Counted from the stretch's first letter, positions 31,903-40,758 are shown. The stretch: DNA of 64,000 bases from JANOGU01 sp964499865 (GCA_964499865.1 CAZCPY010000001.1:124001-188000); one strand, 5' to 3'. The notes: a model not told the origin generated them from the letters alone. Program-made: numbers and translations.

Positions 31903-34205
31903 CACAGCTTATATACACGCGCTTTCACGCGCAAGATACTGCGGTTAACCAAAACAAACAACTTGAATACGTTGTCAAGCCGGGTATATACGCTGGCTTT
32001 AGAGTTAAGCCTAACGTCGCGCTGCCGTATCACCTAGACATCACAGTTGGAGCAGATGACAGCAGTGTGCTGGTCACGTCAGAGGGTGTTAAAGTTGAAG
32101 AGACGGAATCGATAATAGGCGCAGTGAAGTTGGCGCAGCCGGACCCGACTTTAACACGCATAGATGCGATCGTCGCGGAATACGCATACGTACCTAACGC
32201 TAATATTCAACAGACATACAAAGCGATTCGCGGCCAGAACCAACCTGACACCGACTCGGCTCCGACTAAACCCGAGCCTGAAAGTGATTTTCAAGTAGTG
32301 CTGGCGTACGTTACCGTTCGGCCATCAAGTAGCGGAATTCAAAACATTGACATTACTGATATCGAGCATGTTCCATTGGCGCCGTGGTCCGATGCGGCGC
32401 TCAAACCGATCATAGAGCCGAATGACCCCAGACGGGTATATGTATACCCCGGCAGATTCATAAGCGTCGATAGGACTAGCCCGGTCGAATTTGGCGGCGG
32501 CTACTCACCGATTATTGACCCAGTACTATATCAGACCAACGAAGTACGATACATTCAGCTCGGTCTGACAGATGATGGGTTGGTGTCGATAATAGGGCAG
32601 GCATCATCGGAGGACCTACTTCCGGCGCTGACGACCGACGTACTTCCTGTGGCGATAGCGCGCGTGCGCAAGTCGTTCGGCCAGGTTGTCGTAGAAACTT
32701 TAAAAGACATACGCTTTGCATATTCTCGCGAGCATTCTCGCCCCAATGAGCTTCTCTTCTACGCGGACGCTCTGTCTGGATCGGTTTTCAAAGATCTCCG
32801 CGTAGAGACTTTTTCGGATGCCTCTGCTGTCGATCTAGACTCGGTTAAGCTGGTCGGCGGAAGTCAGGCATTCTTGACAGCATCTGTGGATACCGCCGAT
32901 ACGTCGCTAACAATATCTTGGACAGGCCCGACGAAAATTCCATCAGAAGACGTCACTATCTCTACCGCGGACGTATTGGCCGGCGGCCTAGCGACTAAGG
33001 TTGCACACTTCATGGTGCTGGCAGATACGTCTTTTAGCGGCCTTAGATTCCAGTATTCGGTTAGCGCGGCGACAGCAGGGTATACTGCAGAGAGTTTCCG
33101 TCCGAATGAGATAGTCCGTATTCCTGGCGGCCAAGGCACAAAGCTGTTCATCAAGTTCATTATTCCGCGCTCAGCCTTTTCTGCTACTAAAGTAGCGAAA
33201 CTGTTTAGCTACGGGTTGTTATATGGATTGGATGCCACCGTACTGAACGCTAACACGCTTTCTGACCTCGGCATTTCGTCGCTTAAGAGTAATCTTCAAA
33301 ATCTCATTCCGAACGGGCAGTTTTATTACTGGTCGCGCCCATCCGTAGAAGGTTCGGTGCCTGATTTATCATCCCCGCAGGAACTTATCTTCCCCTTCTC
33401 GCAATCTACAGACGATATCAATGCCGGAGATTCGTGGCAGGTTACTAAGTGGGGCGGGCCGGCCAAATCCAATCAGATCTCCAGAGTGTGGTACTCAATC
33501 GCCGGTCAGCCGTCTAAGACCGCGCTGAAGTTTACAGCCTCGTCTTCTATGTCTGGACCGACGTATGTCGAGTATCGATACCCACTTCCGGCAGAGCTGG
33601 TGGGGCGTACATTGACATTCTCTTTCGACTATAGATCAGGTGTATCAGAAGCTGTCGGTATTGGTATAGTCGTATATAGATTTAACGGTCTGACACTAGA
33701 AGTTCTATCTCGTACGGACCGGGTAGCACTAACAGCACAAGGGACTCTTGTAGTTCAGACTGACGGTAACATTTCCACTGAGGCCGCGCAGATAGGCTTC
33801 TATATTATGTTCCTGAATACGGGTGCGGAGACGACGACTTATGTCACAGACGCGCGAGCCGCTATAGGCGATTTCAACGACTTGCCATACACCCCGGCCC
33901 CGAACGCATCGGCTATCCTACCTGCATATGCTGAATCAGGTAGAAGCTTTTTGTCTTGTTATGCATCAGAAGGCACCGTCGTCGGGGTCGCGTCACAGTT
34001 CGCTGGCCGAAAGCTGGCGATTGGGTCAGTAGAGGCGCGTATACAGAAGTTAGGTACAGCCAATAGGTCGGTCGGGCTGTCAGACATTACACTCGAGGCG
34101 ACATCAACTAGCGTCGTGGCCGCCAGCTCAGCAATCGCTGCTGGCCCGGTACTATTGGACGTAGATTGGGAAGTCTTTGTTCGATATGAAGGATCTCCGA
34201 CGTGA
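31899..34205 (+). CDS. Tail fibre protein (768 aa)
   Basis: The N-terminal half (DTAVNQNKQLEYVVKPGIYA, then RIDAIVAEYAYVPN... FQVVLAYVTVRPSS) has the pattern of a large family of phage structural proteins with repeated IDxIV and LAYV strands, similar to DUF4815-type fibres. A carbohydrate-binding-like jelly roll follows (about 470-660: NGQFYYWSRPS ... GRTLTFSFDYRSG), and the end is beta-rich. It is part of the 30041-36250 structural operon. Confidence 0.7.
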   Translation: MTQLIYTRFHAQDTAVNQNKQLEYVVKPGIYAGFRVKPNVALPYHLDITVGADDSSVLVTSEGVKVEETESIIGAVKLAQPDPTLTRIDAIVAEYAYVPNANIQQTYKAIRGQNQPDTDSAPTKPEPESDFQVVLAYVTVRPSSSGIQNIDITDIEHVPLAPWSDAALKPIIEPNDPRRVYVYPGRFISVDRTSPVEFGGGYSPIIDPVLYQTNEVRYIQLGLTDDGLVSIIGQASSEDLLPALTTDVLPVAIARVRKSFGQVVVETLKDIRFAYSREHSRPNELLFYADALSGSVFKDLRVETFSDASAVDLDSVKLVGGSQAFLTASVDTADTSLTISWTGPTKIPSEDVTISTADVLAGGLATKVAHFMVLADTSFSGLRFQYSVSAATAGYTAESFRPNEIVRIPGGQGTKLFIKFIIPRSAFSATKVAKLFSYGLLYGLDATVLNANTLSDLGISSLKSNLQNLIPNGQFYYWSRPSVEGSVPDLSSPQELIFPFSQSTDDINAGDSWQVTKWGGPAKSNQISRVWYSIAGQPSKTALKFTASSSMSGPTYVEYRYPLPAELVGRTLTFSFDYRSGVSEAVGIGIVVYRFNGLTLEVLSRTDRVALTAQGTLVVQTDGNISTEAAQIGFYIMFLNTGAETTTYVTDARAAIGDFNDLPYTPAPNASAILPAYAESGRSFLSCYASEGTVVGVASQFAGRKLAIGSVEARIQKLGTANRSVGLSDITLEATSTSVVAASSAIAAGPVLLDVDWEVFVRYEGSPT

Positions 34206-34217
34206 TAAAATACAAGT

Positions 34218-34778
34218 ATGCCGAAAATCGTATCTCAGCGCAGCGGATCGACTCCCCTGCCTAATTTTTACTCTAAGATTACCACCGCGGGAGACGCCAG
34301 TCGATTCATCGGCTCGGAAACTGGCCGGCGCGAGATTCATGTCGTTGCATCAGATGCTAATGGTGACGCCTTAGTCGATCTTGACTTAGAATACTTAGTA
34401 GGTCAAAAACAGCTAAACGTCTTCAGACTTATTCAGGCAGGTGCGGCATCTTTCTGGTCTAAGTTGTTGGATGAAGAAACAGTCATTTCGTCTCCGGCGT
34501 CTGTATCGAACGCGCTTCCGTATTTCGAAGAATTGAGCTCAAGCACGGTAAGACTCAGAAATCTGCCAGCATCTTCGACTACTGAGTTTCTGTTTGAGAT
34601 TCCGCACACAGCCATTCCAGCAGAATTGCGCGAGCGCGTTACGATTCAACCGCAAGGTGGCGGAACGAGTATAGAGCTACTAGGTAACGGCGACGGTATT
34701 CGCCTACGCAGCGCGACTGGCCTACAGTTCGTTATTACTGTAGATGATGACGGGCACTTGACTTCCACACCGCAATGA
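34218..34778 (+). CDS. Virion structural protein of unknown role (186 aa)
   Basis: It starts MPKIVSQRSGSTPLPNFYSK. It is soluble and beta-rich, with a region LFRLIQAG-like helix and a Gly-rich turn (QPQGGGTSIELLGNGDGIRL) that looks like a beta-sandwich edge. It follows the fibre gene by 12 nt and its stop overlaps the helicase start (ATGA), so it is co-translated with that gene. No family recognised. Confidence 0.55.
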   Translation: MPKIVSQRSGSTPLPNFYSKITTAGDASRFIGSETGRREIHVVASDANGDALVDLDLEYLVGQKQLNVFRLIQAGAASFWSKLLDEETVISSPASVSNALPYFEELSSSTVRLRNLPASSTTEFLFEIPHTAIPAELRERVTIQPQGGGTSIELLGNGDGIRLRSATGLQFVITVDDDGHLTSTPQ

Positions 34779-36250
34779 AGCACTTTGTGACCCGCGCCAA
34801 GTTGTTTAAACAGGCGCAAGCTGTTTCGGCGCTACCGCATCAACAGCGGGTCATAGACCGTATATCAAACCAGCGCCCTGGTGATAAGGGCTTGCTTGTT
34901 GTACACGGACTCGGCTCTGGAAAGACGCTCACGTCGTTATTGGCCGGAAAGGCGTTGAACCGGCCGACTCACGTGTTGGCACCAGCCGCTACTGCCACGC
35001 ATTTCGTGGGCGAGGGCGGTAGAATACCTGGCATGCCAAAAGTCACGGCTGAGTCGCACGAGCGTGCTATGAAAAGGAATACAGACGCTCGCGGAGTGAT
35101 GCGGGACTTAAGCACATCATCCGAGCACGCTGACAAGCTGCTCGTTTATGACGAAGCACATCGAATGGTGGGTCCGTCACACAACTCTAAAAAACAAGAG
35201 CTTTTGAAACTGCCCGCAGCCAAGAAACTGTTGTTGACGGCTACGCCGATGCGAAACAGTCCGGCAGATATAGCCCCTCTAATCAACGCTGTTCGTCCTG
35301 GCGCGTTACCAACAGATCCGGCGTCTTTTTCGAAGCAGTATGTGCGTAATAAAAAAGTGAAGCCCGGCTTACTTGGGTGGTTGAAAGGTGTTCGCCCTGG
35401 CGAGATACCGGAGATTCATAATGCTGAGAAATTCAGATCTAAGATCCAGGGCGTCGTCGACTACCACGCCACAGATAAAGAGCACTTCCCGTCTGCGACA
35501 TATGAAGACGTGAAGGTAGATTTATCTCCGAGGCAATCACAAATTCTTCGGTCGATCACTAGTAAAAACCCGATTCTTCAGTACAAACTTCACCACAATT
35601 TACCTCCTGATAAAAAAGAAGTCCGTAACATGATGGCCTTCTATCAGGTACCGAGAATCGTATCGAATAGCGCCAAGGGCTACTCTATTCATGCCACGGA
35701 CGATGATAGCGCAAAGCTTAATGCCGCAGCGAATCGACTTGTTGAGAAGTCTAAGACGACGCCTAATTTCAAGGCTGTAGCGTATTCAAACTACCTGGAC
35801 GGCGGCGTCAGAGAGTATAGCTCAAAGTTGCAAAAGCACAACATACCGCACACGGTCTATCACGGAGGCTTATCTAAGCGGCAACGTGATCAGGCGAAGA
35901 GAGACTATAACGAAGGTAAAATAAAAGCACTGCTCATTAGTGGCGCAGGCGCCGAGGGTCTGGACCTTAAAGGTACCAAATTAATGCAAGTTCTCGAGCC
36001 GCACTGGAACTCGGCTAGAACGGACCAGGTTATTGGTCGGGCTATTCGGTACAAGAGTCACGCCGCACTACCTCCCGAGGAACGTAAGGTCCATGTAGAG
36101 AGATACTACGGCGTGGCTTCGAGACCGACAATGTTTGGTCTACGCAAAAAGAAGTACAGTGTGGATGAGTACATTCATAACGTAGCCCAGAGAAAGACCA
36201 ACTTGATCAAGCAGTTCGAAGACCAGATTCGTTCTGCCTCCGGCTCGTGA
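34775..36250 (+). CDS. DEAH-type SF2 helicase with virion-style leader
   Basis: It encodes 491 aa. Motif I is HGLGSGKT (residues 44-51), motif II YDEAH (about 125-130), motif III LLTATP and motif VI DQVIGRAIRYKSH. The domain order and the compact size resemble the SNF2/NPH-I-like ATPases of large DNA viruses. Its N-terminus MKHFVTRAKLFKQAQAV looks like the leaders at 2033 and 5673 (xTFIKQA). It is the last gene of a fibre/structural operon and is joined by ATGA, unusual for a replication helicase. I infer that it may be packaged in the virion and act early after DNA entry. Confidence 0.8.
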   Translation: MKHFVTRAKLFKQAQAVSALPHQQRVIDRISNQRPGDKGLLVVHGLGSGKTLTSLLAGKALNRPTHVLAPAATATHFVGEGGRIPGMPKVTAESHERAMKRNTDARGVMRDLSTSSEHADKLLVYDEAHRMVGPSHNSKKQELLKLPAAKKLLLTATPMRNSPADIAPLINAVRPGALPTDPASFSKQYVRNKKVKPGLLGWLKGVRPGEIPEIHNAEKFRSKIQGVVDYHATDKEHFPSATYEDVKVDLSPRQSQILRSITSKNPILQYKLHHNLPPDKKEVRNMMAFYQVPRIVSNSAKGYSIHATDDDSAKLNAAANRLVEKSKTTPNFKAVAYSNYLDGGVREYSSKLQKHNIPHTVYHGGLSKRQRDQAKRDYNEGKIKALLISGAGAEGLDLKGTKLMQVLEPHWNSARTDQVIGRAIRYKSHAALPPEERKVHVERYYGVASRPTMFGLRKKKYSVDEYIHNVAQRKTNLIKQFEDQIRSASGS

Positions 36251-36262
36251 TCGCCGTAGACT

Positions 36263-37174
36263 CTAGGTAGGAAGTCTCAGTACCCGCGCGAAGGAATCAT
36301 ACCAAGCTTCGTTTTCCGCGGTTTGCACGAACCCTGCTGCGTTCTTATGACCTCCTCCGCCAAATCGTTTGGCTATCTGGCTGACGTCTAGTCCGCCGTC
36401 TTTAGCGGACCGTAGCGACCATAGGCGCTGACCTTTATTATCGAAGTACGTCATAGCAAACGCGTAATTCACGCATAGGCGCGCGCCTACGTCAGAGGCG
36501 AACATACCTCCGGGAACATTCGCCACTGGGACTCTATAGACTTCCTTTTGATTCTGATCTACCACAATGACGTGGTCTGAAGAGTCCACAAATAGTTGCA
36601 CAAGACTGTCGTGATACCGAGTCATGTGACCGCCGATAGCTTTCAATGCCTCCAGGTCAGTTGCGTGCATCCATTCCGACCACTTAGCGAACGTCTTGTC
36701 TTCGTTGGATAGTGCTAGATGAATTTCTTTGGTTCCTGGCAGTTGGTAGCGCCACAGGTCACGGTCTTCTATATGCGCCAGCAGTTTAGGCATTGTATCG
36801 AAGCCGTCATTCAGCGCCGCCCAGGCTAGAGCCGCGCCCGAGTGCTGAACATCGTACATAAACGGCACTCCCGAAGCTGTAATCTCCGGAAGTGCCGTCA
36901 CGTGATGATCGATGACTCGCACGCTTTTGGCTTTTTCCGCCATGCTGCGGAGTACGTCAGCGCGATAACTGAAGTCGACGATCAGTACGTGCTTTCCGGT
37001 CACATCCGGCGGCGGCTGGCCGTAGTGACCCTCGAAAAACTCTGTGGTGTCGAGGGCGCCGATCCGTCGCGCAGTGTCGTAGACACTCCACGCTGCTCCG
37101 TAGCCGTCTATGCAGTTACCGTGGTATATGCACAGGGTCGGACCCTCTTTCAAATCTTGCACTATATTTTTCAT
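36263..37174 (-). CDS. DHH-family phosphoesterase (NrnA-like)
   Basis: It encodes 303 aa. Motifs: IYHGNCIDGYGAAW (17-30), IVDFSYRADVLR (65-76), the defining DHH in RVIDHHVTA (87-94), and a DHHA1 end with RFGGGGHKNAAGF near residues 268-280. The family removes 5' or 3' nucleotides from short oligonucleotides or cyclic dinucleotide breakdown products using Mn. In a phage it may degrade nanoRNA or signalling nucleotides. Its ATG overlaps the upstream stop (ATGA). Confidence 0.85.
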   Translation of the reverse strand: MKNIVQDLKEGPTLCIYHGNCIDGYGAAWSVYDTARRIGALDTTEFFEGHYGQPPPDVTGKHVLIVDFSYRADVLRSMAEKAKSVRVIDHHVTALPEITASGVPFMYDVQHSGAALAWAALNDGFDTMPKLLAHIEDRDLWRYQLPGTKEIHLALSNEDKTFAKWSEWMHATDLEALKAIGGHMTRYHDSLVQLFVDSSDHVIVVDQNQKEVYRVPVANVPGGMFASDVGARLCVNYAFAMTYFDNKGQRLWSLRSAKDGGLDVSQIAKRFGGGGHKNAAGFVQTAENEAWYDSFARVLRLPT

Positions 37175-37383
37175 CTATGTAGAATTCGGTTGTGGTCTGT
37201 GATTCTGATTGGCGATGTTTGCAGGTGTTCTTTGACTTCTTCGATCTTGGTCGGATCTACGTGTGTGCAGCTGTGTGCGGCGAGTAAACCGCCGCACACA
37301 GCTAGTAGTGCTGGTGAGAGCACCCACACGATGGTTACGTACCGAGACAGAGAATCCGATTTTTCAATGTCGATCGGTCTCAT
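37171..37383 (-). CDS. Single-pass membrane protein (70 aa)
   Basis: It is coupled on both sides by ATGA overlaps to the phosphoesterases. A hydrophobic helix at about 17-36 (VTIVWVLSPALLAVCGGLLA) is followed by a C-terminal tail with KIEEVKEHLQTSPIRITDH. It could be a small membrane anchor working with its neighbours; no family recognised. Confidence 0.6.
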   Translation of the reverse strand: MRPIDIEKSDSLSRYVTIVWVLSPALLAVCGGLLAAHSCTHVDPTKIEEVKEHLQTSPIRITDHNRILHR

Positions 37384-38144
37384 ACTCCAGCCCTAAGCCG
37401 CTGGTTGTTTAATCCTTTAGCTAGGCTGAGAGCGATCTCGGCTTCGACGTCGTACGCTACTCGGAACATCGAGATCGTCTCTGCTTCCGTATCTATCACG
37501 GTACCAACCGCGCGCGCGTCCTTATCTCGCGGCTGGCCCACGCTCCCGACGTTAACTAAGACACGAAAAAGTGCGGACACGTCGCACTTGAACTCTCCCT
37601 TGCTGTAGAGCTCTTTTATGTCGAAGTGAACGATGCGGTCAGCCCAGACGTCTTCCGGAATGATCGCACGCATGGTGCAGATTTCAGGCAGGTGTGTGTG
37701 CCCAATTACACACATTTGCGCCTTCCCGGCATCCATGCATAACTCCCGACTAAAGTCGTCCAAGACGTAGTTGAAGCTCTCCGGGCGCACCAGCTCTCCG
37801 TGGCATAGGTGAATATGCTCTGTGACGATCTCGTGCGGTCGCGTGCTGAGCCAGCGTTTTTCTTCGGCGCTCAGAGCCGTTCTCGTGAACATGATACCTT
37901 CGAATGCGTGACGGCTGAAATCATGAAGAATCTTATCCGACATGACCGCAGCGTCATGGTTCCCTTTGACGACTTCAGCGTTGATCTCGCGCACAAACGC
38001 GATCGTCTCAGACGGGCGCGGTCCGTATCCAACTATGTCGCCTACGCTTAAAAACTTTTCCGCGCCACGTTTGATCAGTTCAGCGTGCACTGCGCGGAGC
38101 GCCGTTAGGTTTGCGTGTATGTCGCCAAAGATACCGTACTTCAT
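37380..38144 (-). CDS. Metallophosphoesterase (calcineurin-like, 254 aa)
   Basis: The metal-binding motifs are all present: GDIHAN (7-12), GDIVGYGP (about 36-43), GNHD (about 60-63), CHGE and GHTH (about 147), and NVGSVGQPRDKD in the C-terminal part. The architecture is that of the YfcE/MJ0936-type phosphodiesterases and phage metallophosphoesterases, which hydrolyse phosphate mono- or diesters of small nucleotides or RNA ends. The stop and the next start overlap (ATGA), and the upstream gene also overlaps. Confidence 0.85.
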   Translation of the reverse strand: MKYGIFGDIHANLTALRAVHAELIKRGAEKFLSVGDIVGYGPRPSETIAFVREINAEVVKGNHDAAVMSDKILHDFSRHAFEGIMFTRTALSAEEKRWLSTRPHEIVTEHIHLCHGELVRPESFNYVLDDFSRELCMDAGKAQMCVIGHTHLPEICTMRAIIPEDVWADRIVHFDIKELYSKGEFKCDVSALFRVLVNVGSVGQPRDKDARAVGTVIDTEAETISMFRVAYDVEAEIALSLAKGLNNQRLRAGV

Positions 38145-38515
38145 GTGACATCCTTTAGGTCCAGTGCTTTTAGTTTTTCCAGGAACAGATTATCAGCAAG
38201 TTCCTGATCGTGCTCTTTCATAAACTGCGCGTACGTGTTAAACGGGCGAGTCAGTGGTAAGAGCAGTTCGAGCCAGAAAAAGTTGAGAACGAATTGCCTG
38301 GCGTTATTGTGGGAACTTTGCAGTTCTTTTGCTTCTTTTTCGCTGGTTCCTGAAGGAATCTTCGGCGCGCCGAGCGCGAAAAAGTGGTTGATTTGCTTAG
38401 TGAGCAGCTCCCAAGGACCGTCGATCCGCTTGTCGTAACTGCGCGGATGTTCGGCGATAAAACAAAGAATCGCGCTATCTACGCAGGCGCGCTGTAATGT
38501 AGTTAGTTCAGGCAT
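38141..38515 (-). CDS. Hypothetical helical protein (124 aa)
   Basis: ATG 38515 (MPELTTLQRACVDSAILCFI) lies six nt after GAGG, a better start than the longer frame, which crosses a terminator hairpin. The product is mostly helical (NNARQFVLNFFWLELLLPLT) with a charged C-terminus. Its stop overlaps the metallophosphoesterase start. No family recognised; operon position suggests a role with the nucleotide or RNA hydrolases. Confidence 0.55.
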   Translation of the reverse strand: MPELTTLQRACVDSAILCFIAEHPRSYDKRIDGPWELLTKQINHFFALGAPKIPSGTSEKEAKELQSSHNNARQFVLNFFWLELLLPLTRPFNTYAQFMKEHDQELADNLFLEKLKALDLKDVT

Positions 38516-38547
38516 GACTAGCCTCAGTTCAGGGATGCATGACTGGT

Positions 38548-38591
38548 AAAAAATAGGTCCGCCAAGCCCTTCCCGCAAAGCGGACCTATTT
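38548..38591 (-). terminator. Rho-independent terminator, minus strand
   Basis: A 12-bp perfect stem (AAATAGGTCCGC / GCGGACCTATTT) with a 17-nt loop gives six T on the minus strand. It lies between the tiny membrane gene at 38593-38670 and the gene at 38515, so the downstream operon may be attenuated or have its own start. Confidence 0.8.
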
Positions 38592-38592
38592 C

Positions 38593-38670
38593 TCAGAAGC
38601 TCATTGCGATCAGGGTCGCGGCGAGAATCGCCGCGGCTCCCAGATCGTCGAGCAGTTGACGCCAGTTCAT
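38593..38670 (-). CDS. Tiny membrane peptide (25 aa)
   Basis: ATG 38670 lies five nt after AGGAGA, a good ribosome-binding site. The 25 residues start MNWRQLLDDLGAAAILAATL and end IAMSF, one amphipathic-to-hydrophobic helix. It is the only gene between the TGGCATAAG box and a terminator, so it should be made in quantity on a short transcript. Function unknown; membrane action is an inference. Confidence 0.6.
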   Translation of the reverse strand: MNWRQLLDDLGAAAILAATLIAMSF

Positions 38671-38768
38671 GACTCTCCTGTCAAGTTTGGTGGCGCGAAA
38701 GCGGTCGCGCACCGGAGAAAGAATCGGGGTCAGCTTCGGCTGACTCCTGATTAGGTTCTTTCAATCAT

Positions 38769-39185
38769 TTACTTATGCCACAAATGCAGGCATGTTTTGT
38801 CAGATTTTAATAATCTGTACCAGTACACCCAACCAGCGAGGCGCACGGCTAACCATATGGTGTACCTTTGCCACATAGGGACGCCTAATTCTCGCATTAT
38901 CTTTCTGAAAACTCCATCCGCCTCCCGCCGAGTAATCCTTCTCATCCCGCCACTTACTAAAGGTTTAGCATAGTAACAGTAATCATGCACCACCGCAGCC
39001 TTGTTGTACTTGCCTAGCTTAGGCAATAACCAGTTCGCCCAACCAGGAATTGAAGCGAAATCCATAATAAATCCGGCAGGTACAATAAATGTATCTGTAT
39101 TCCCTTCGTAAATAAGAGCTTCGAGTAGCTCGAATTCCTCGCCACCTTCTACTTCTTTTATTTTTAACTCGGTACGGAACGGCAT
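38769..39185 (-). CDS. DUF1353 family protein (138 aa)
   Basis: The start is ATG 39185 (MPFRTELKIKEVEGGEEFELL). The DUF1353 signature is visible: beta strands with VPAGFIMDFASIPGWANWLL, then KAAVVHDYCYY and a charged helix with READGVFRKIMRELGVP. The family is frequent in phages, often near lysis or tail genes, but its function is unknown. The stop lies in the TGGCATAAG promoter box of the downstream unit. The longer N-terminal extension seen in the same frame is rejected because it is antisense to the KTSC gene promoter region. Confidence 0.75.
   Translation of the reverse strand: MPFRTELKIKEVEGGEEFELLEALIYEGNTDTFIVPAGFIMDFASIPGWANWLLPKLGKYNKAAVVHDYCYYAKPLVSGGMRRITRREADGVFRKIMRELGVPMWQRYTIWLAVRLAGWVYWYRLLKSDKTCLHLWHK
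38772..38780 (-). promoter_or_regulatory. Minus-strand promoter box TGGCATAAG
   Basis: The box overlaps the last codons (W-H-K-stop) of DUF1353 and lies about 102 nt upstream of ATG 38670. It shares CATTT-GTGGCATAAGTAAATGA-like flanks with the box at 22420. Confidence 0.5.
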
Positions 39186-39240
39186 AAGCGTGTAAAAGCT
39201 GTGTAAGTTATTGTACCGCTTAGAATCGTGCCGCCTCAAT

Positions 39241-39777
39241 ATGTTTTCTCTTAAACCGCTAGCGGACGCTGCTAGAAAGCAGTTAGAAAAGAACAAGGTT
39301 CAACCCTCGACAGATCCGGTCATGCAGCCGGTCCAGTCTTCTGCCATAAAGCAGATGGGATACAACCCACACCACAAACTGCTACACCTAGAATTTACTG
39401 GAGGCGGGAAATACGCCTTTAAGGGTGTCGGGCCTAGAACGTTCTATAACTTCACAAAAGCCGAGTCCAAAGGCGCCCATTTCCGACAATACATCATGGA
39501 TCGGTATGATAGTGAGCGTCTAGACAAAGTTCACCTGAACGATGTAATCGCTGCAAGTCGACCGCACATCAAAGGTTCTCTATTCAAAGACAGCCGCGCC
39601 AAGAAAACCATACTACAGGTCACTAAAAAGAAGTCGCTCACCGAACTGGATCAGAAGGATCTCCGCATGGCCTTGCGGCACTTTAAAAATCTATCTAAGC
39701 CCGTAGCCAAGACTCCAGATTCAATCCAGTCAGTTTTTCTATCGCCGAATAGCGCGGCGCAGCGAAGCGCCAAATAA
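39241..39777 (+). CDS. KTSC-domain protein (178 aa)
   Basis: It starts MFSLKPLADAARKQLEKNKV. The KTSC domain is at residues about 33-80: SSAIKQMGYNPHHKLLHLEF and YAFKGVGPRTFYNFTKAESKG. In bacteria and phages this domain occurs in proteins of unknown function, sometimes fused to RNA-binding or ligase domains. The C-terminal 90 residues are basic. It is an isolated plus-strand gene whose last 83 bp overlap the 3' end of the convergent sulfotransferase-like gene. The amphipathic N-terminus resembles the virion leaders. Confidence 0.75.
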   Translation: MFSLKPLADAARKQLEKNKVQPSTDPVMQPVQSSAIKQMGYNPHHKLLHLEFTGGGKYAFKGVGPRTFYNFTKAESKGAHFRQYIMDRYDSERLDKVHLNDVIAASRPHIKGSLFKDSRAKKTILQVTKKKSLTELDQKDLRMALRHFKNLSKPVAKTPDSIQSVFLSPNSAAQRSAK

Positions 39778-40453
39778 GTTTTCGACTGTGATCGTCAAAA
39801 ACCGAGTCTAGTGGTTGGTAGTACCGCTCGTCGTGCCGTTCTGGGAACATCAATTCAGGGCCGCCCAAAAAGTATTGAATCCTGGCCATTTCTACGACAG
39901 TATTCTGGACGTAATCTTCCCACTTTACGAACAATACGCGGTCGGAATCATTAACAATGGTTAAGATATGTTCGATGAACGTGTCGTACTGACATTGATG
40001 TAGTCGGTTGTGAACATCGTGCCACGGATATATTGCGTTTCGTCTCCAACGCACTTCTTGCTCTAAAATGTCCTTTATCGGCGGCTGACGTTTAGGTCCG
40101 TCTAGGTACTGATGCGTCAGTCTCGCAATAGGTTCTCGTATAACCAGGACGTATTTGGCTTTGTGAATGTATCTCTCTATTAATTGAACTGCCCACGGCC
40201 AATAGAAATAACTTTCTGACGCATCTATTGCAGGTTCTTTCTTTAATTTTCGGAACAACTTCATATACGACGCCGGCGCGATCGTAGTATGCTTTTTGTA
40301 CAGCCCCGATGGAATAATTATTCCTGGGCACTTCAAACTAAAAAAATCGAGGCCGCGCGGCCTCGGCACCTGGAAATCTCCGGTGCGCGCCAGTTCTAGC
40401 GCTATCTCTGTAGTACCACTATAGTCAGGACCGAGAATGAATCCGAATTTCAT
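39695..40453 (-). CDS. Sulfotransferase-like protein (252 aa)
   Basis: The N-terminus GFILGPDYSGTTEIALELA (3-21) fits the 5'-phosphosulfate-binding loop of PAPS-dependent sulfotransferases, in which the Lys is replaced by the Gly/Tyr/Ser here. KYVLVIREPIARLTHQYLDG (about 99-118) fits the 3'-phosphate-binding motif R-x-P-x-x-R. The order, spacing and length match the Sulfotransfer family. The acceptor is unknown; a phage could modify its own or host glycans. The missing lysine in the 5' loop means it may have lost activity. Confidence 0.65.
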   Translation of the reverse strand: MKFGFILGPDYSGTTEIALELARTGDFQVPRPRGLDFFSLKCPGIIIPSGLYKKHTTIAPASYMKLFRKLKKEPAIDASESYFYWPWAVQLIERYIHKAKYVLVIREPIARLTHQYLDGPKRQPPIKDILEQEVRWRRNAIYPWHDVHNRLHQCQYDTFIEHILTIVNDSDRVLFVKWEDYVQNTVVEMARIQYFLGGPELMFPERHDERYYQPLDSVFDDHSRKLIWRFAAPRYSAIEKLTGLNLESWLRA

Positions 40454-40494
40454 GGACTCATTTTATTCTCGGCCCTGATTTTAACGCAGTGGCG

Positions 40495-40758
40495 TTAGGC
40501 TTTGTTACTGTAATGTGCAAGGAGTCTTCCAAGATCCTGCGCTACAGGCTCTTGACGGAACTCCGGACGCTGCTGAAACCACTCATACGTCCGCTCGAGC
40601 AATCTTTCTAGATCGAACTTGATACGCTCGTCTCCTAAAGTGTCTGGTGTAGATTGACCAGCCTCTAGCTTTTGCAGTCCTTTTTTGGTGACCGCTAAGA
40701 TATTGCGGAAGTCCGTCGGTTCCCAATCGCCGTTACCGAATGTCGTAATTAACTTCAT
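40495..40758 (-). CDS. Hypothetical helical protein (87 aa)
   Basis: ATG 40758 overlaps the upstream stop (TAATG). MKLITTFGNGDWEPTDFRNI is followed by two acidic/basic helices (ILAVTKKGLQKLEAGQSTP, ERLLERTYEWFQQRPEF). No family recognised. It lies between the alpha/beta hydrolase and the sulfotransferase-like gene and may work with them. Confidence 0.5.
   Translation of the reverse strand: MKLITTFGNGDWEPTDFRNILAVTKKGLQKLEAGQSTPDTLGDERIKFDLERLLERTYEWFQQRPEFRQEPVAQDLGRLLAHYSNKA

Noticed and set aside
36842..37396. 184-codon plus-strand frame
   Set aside because: It is antisense to the clear DHH phosphoesterase and the small membrane protein.
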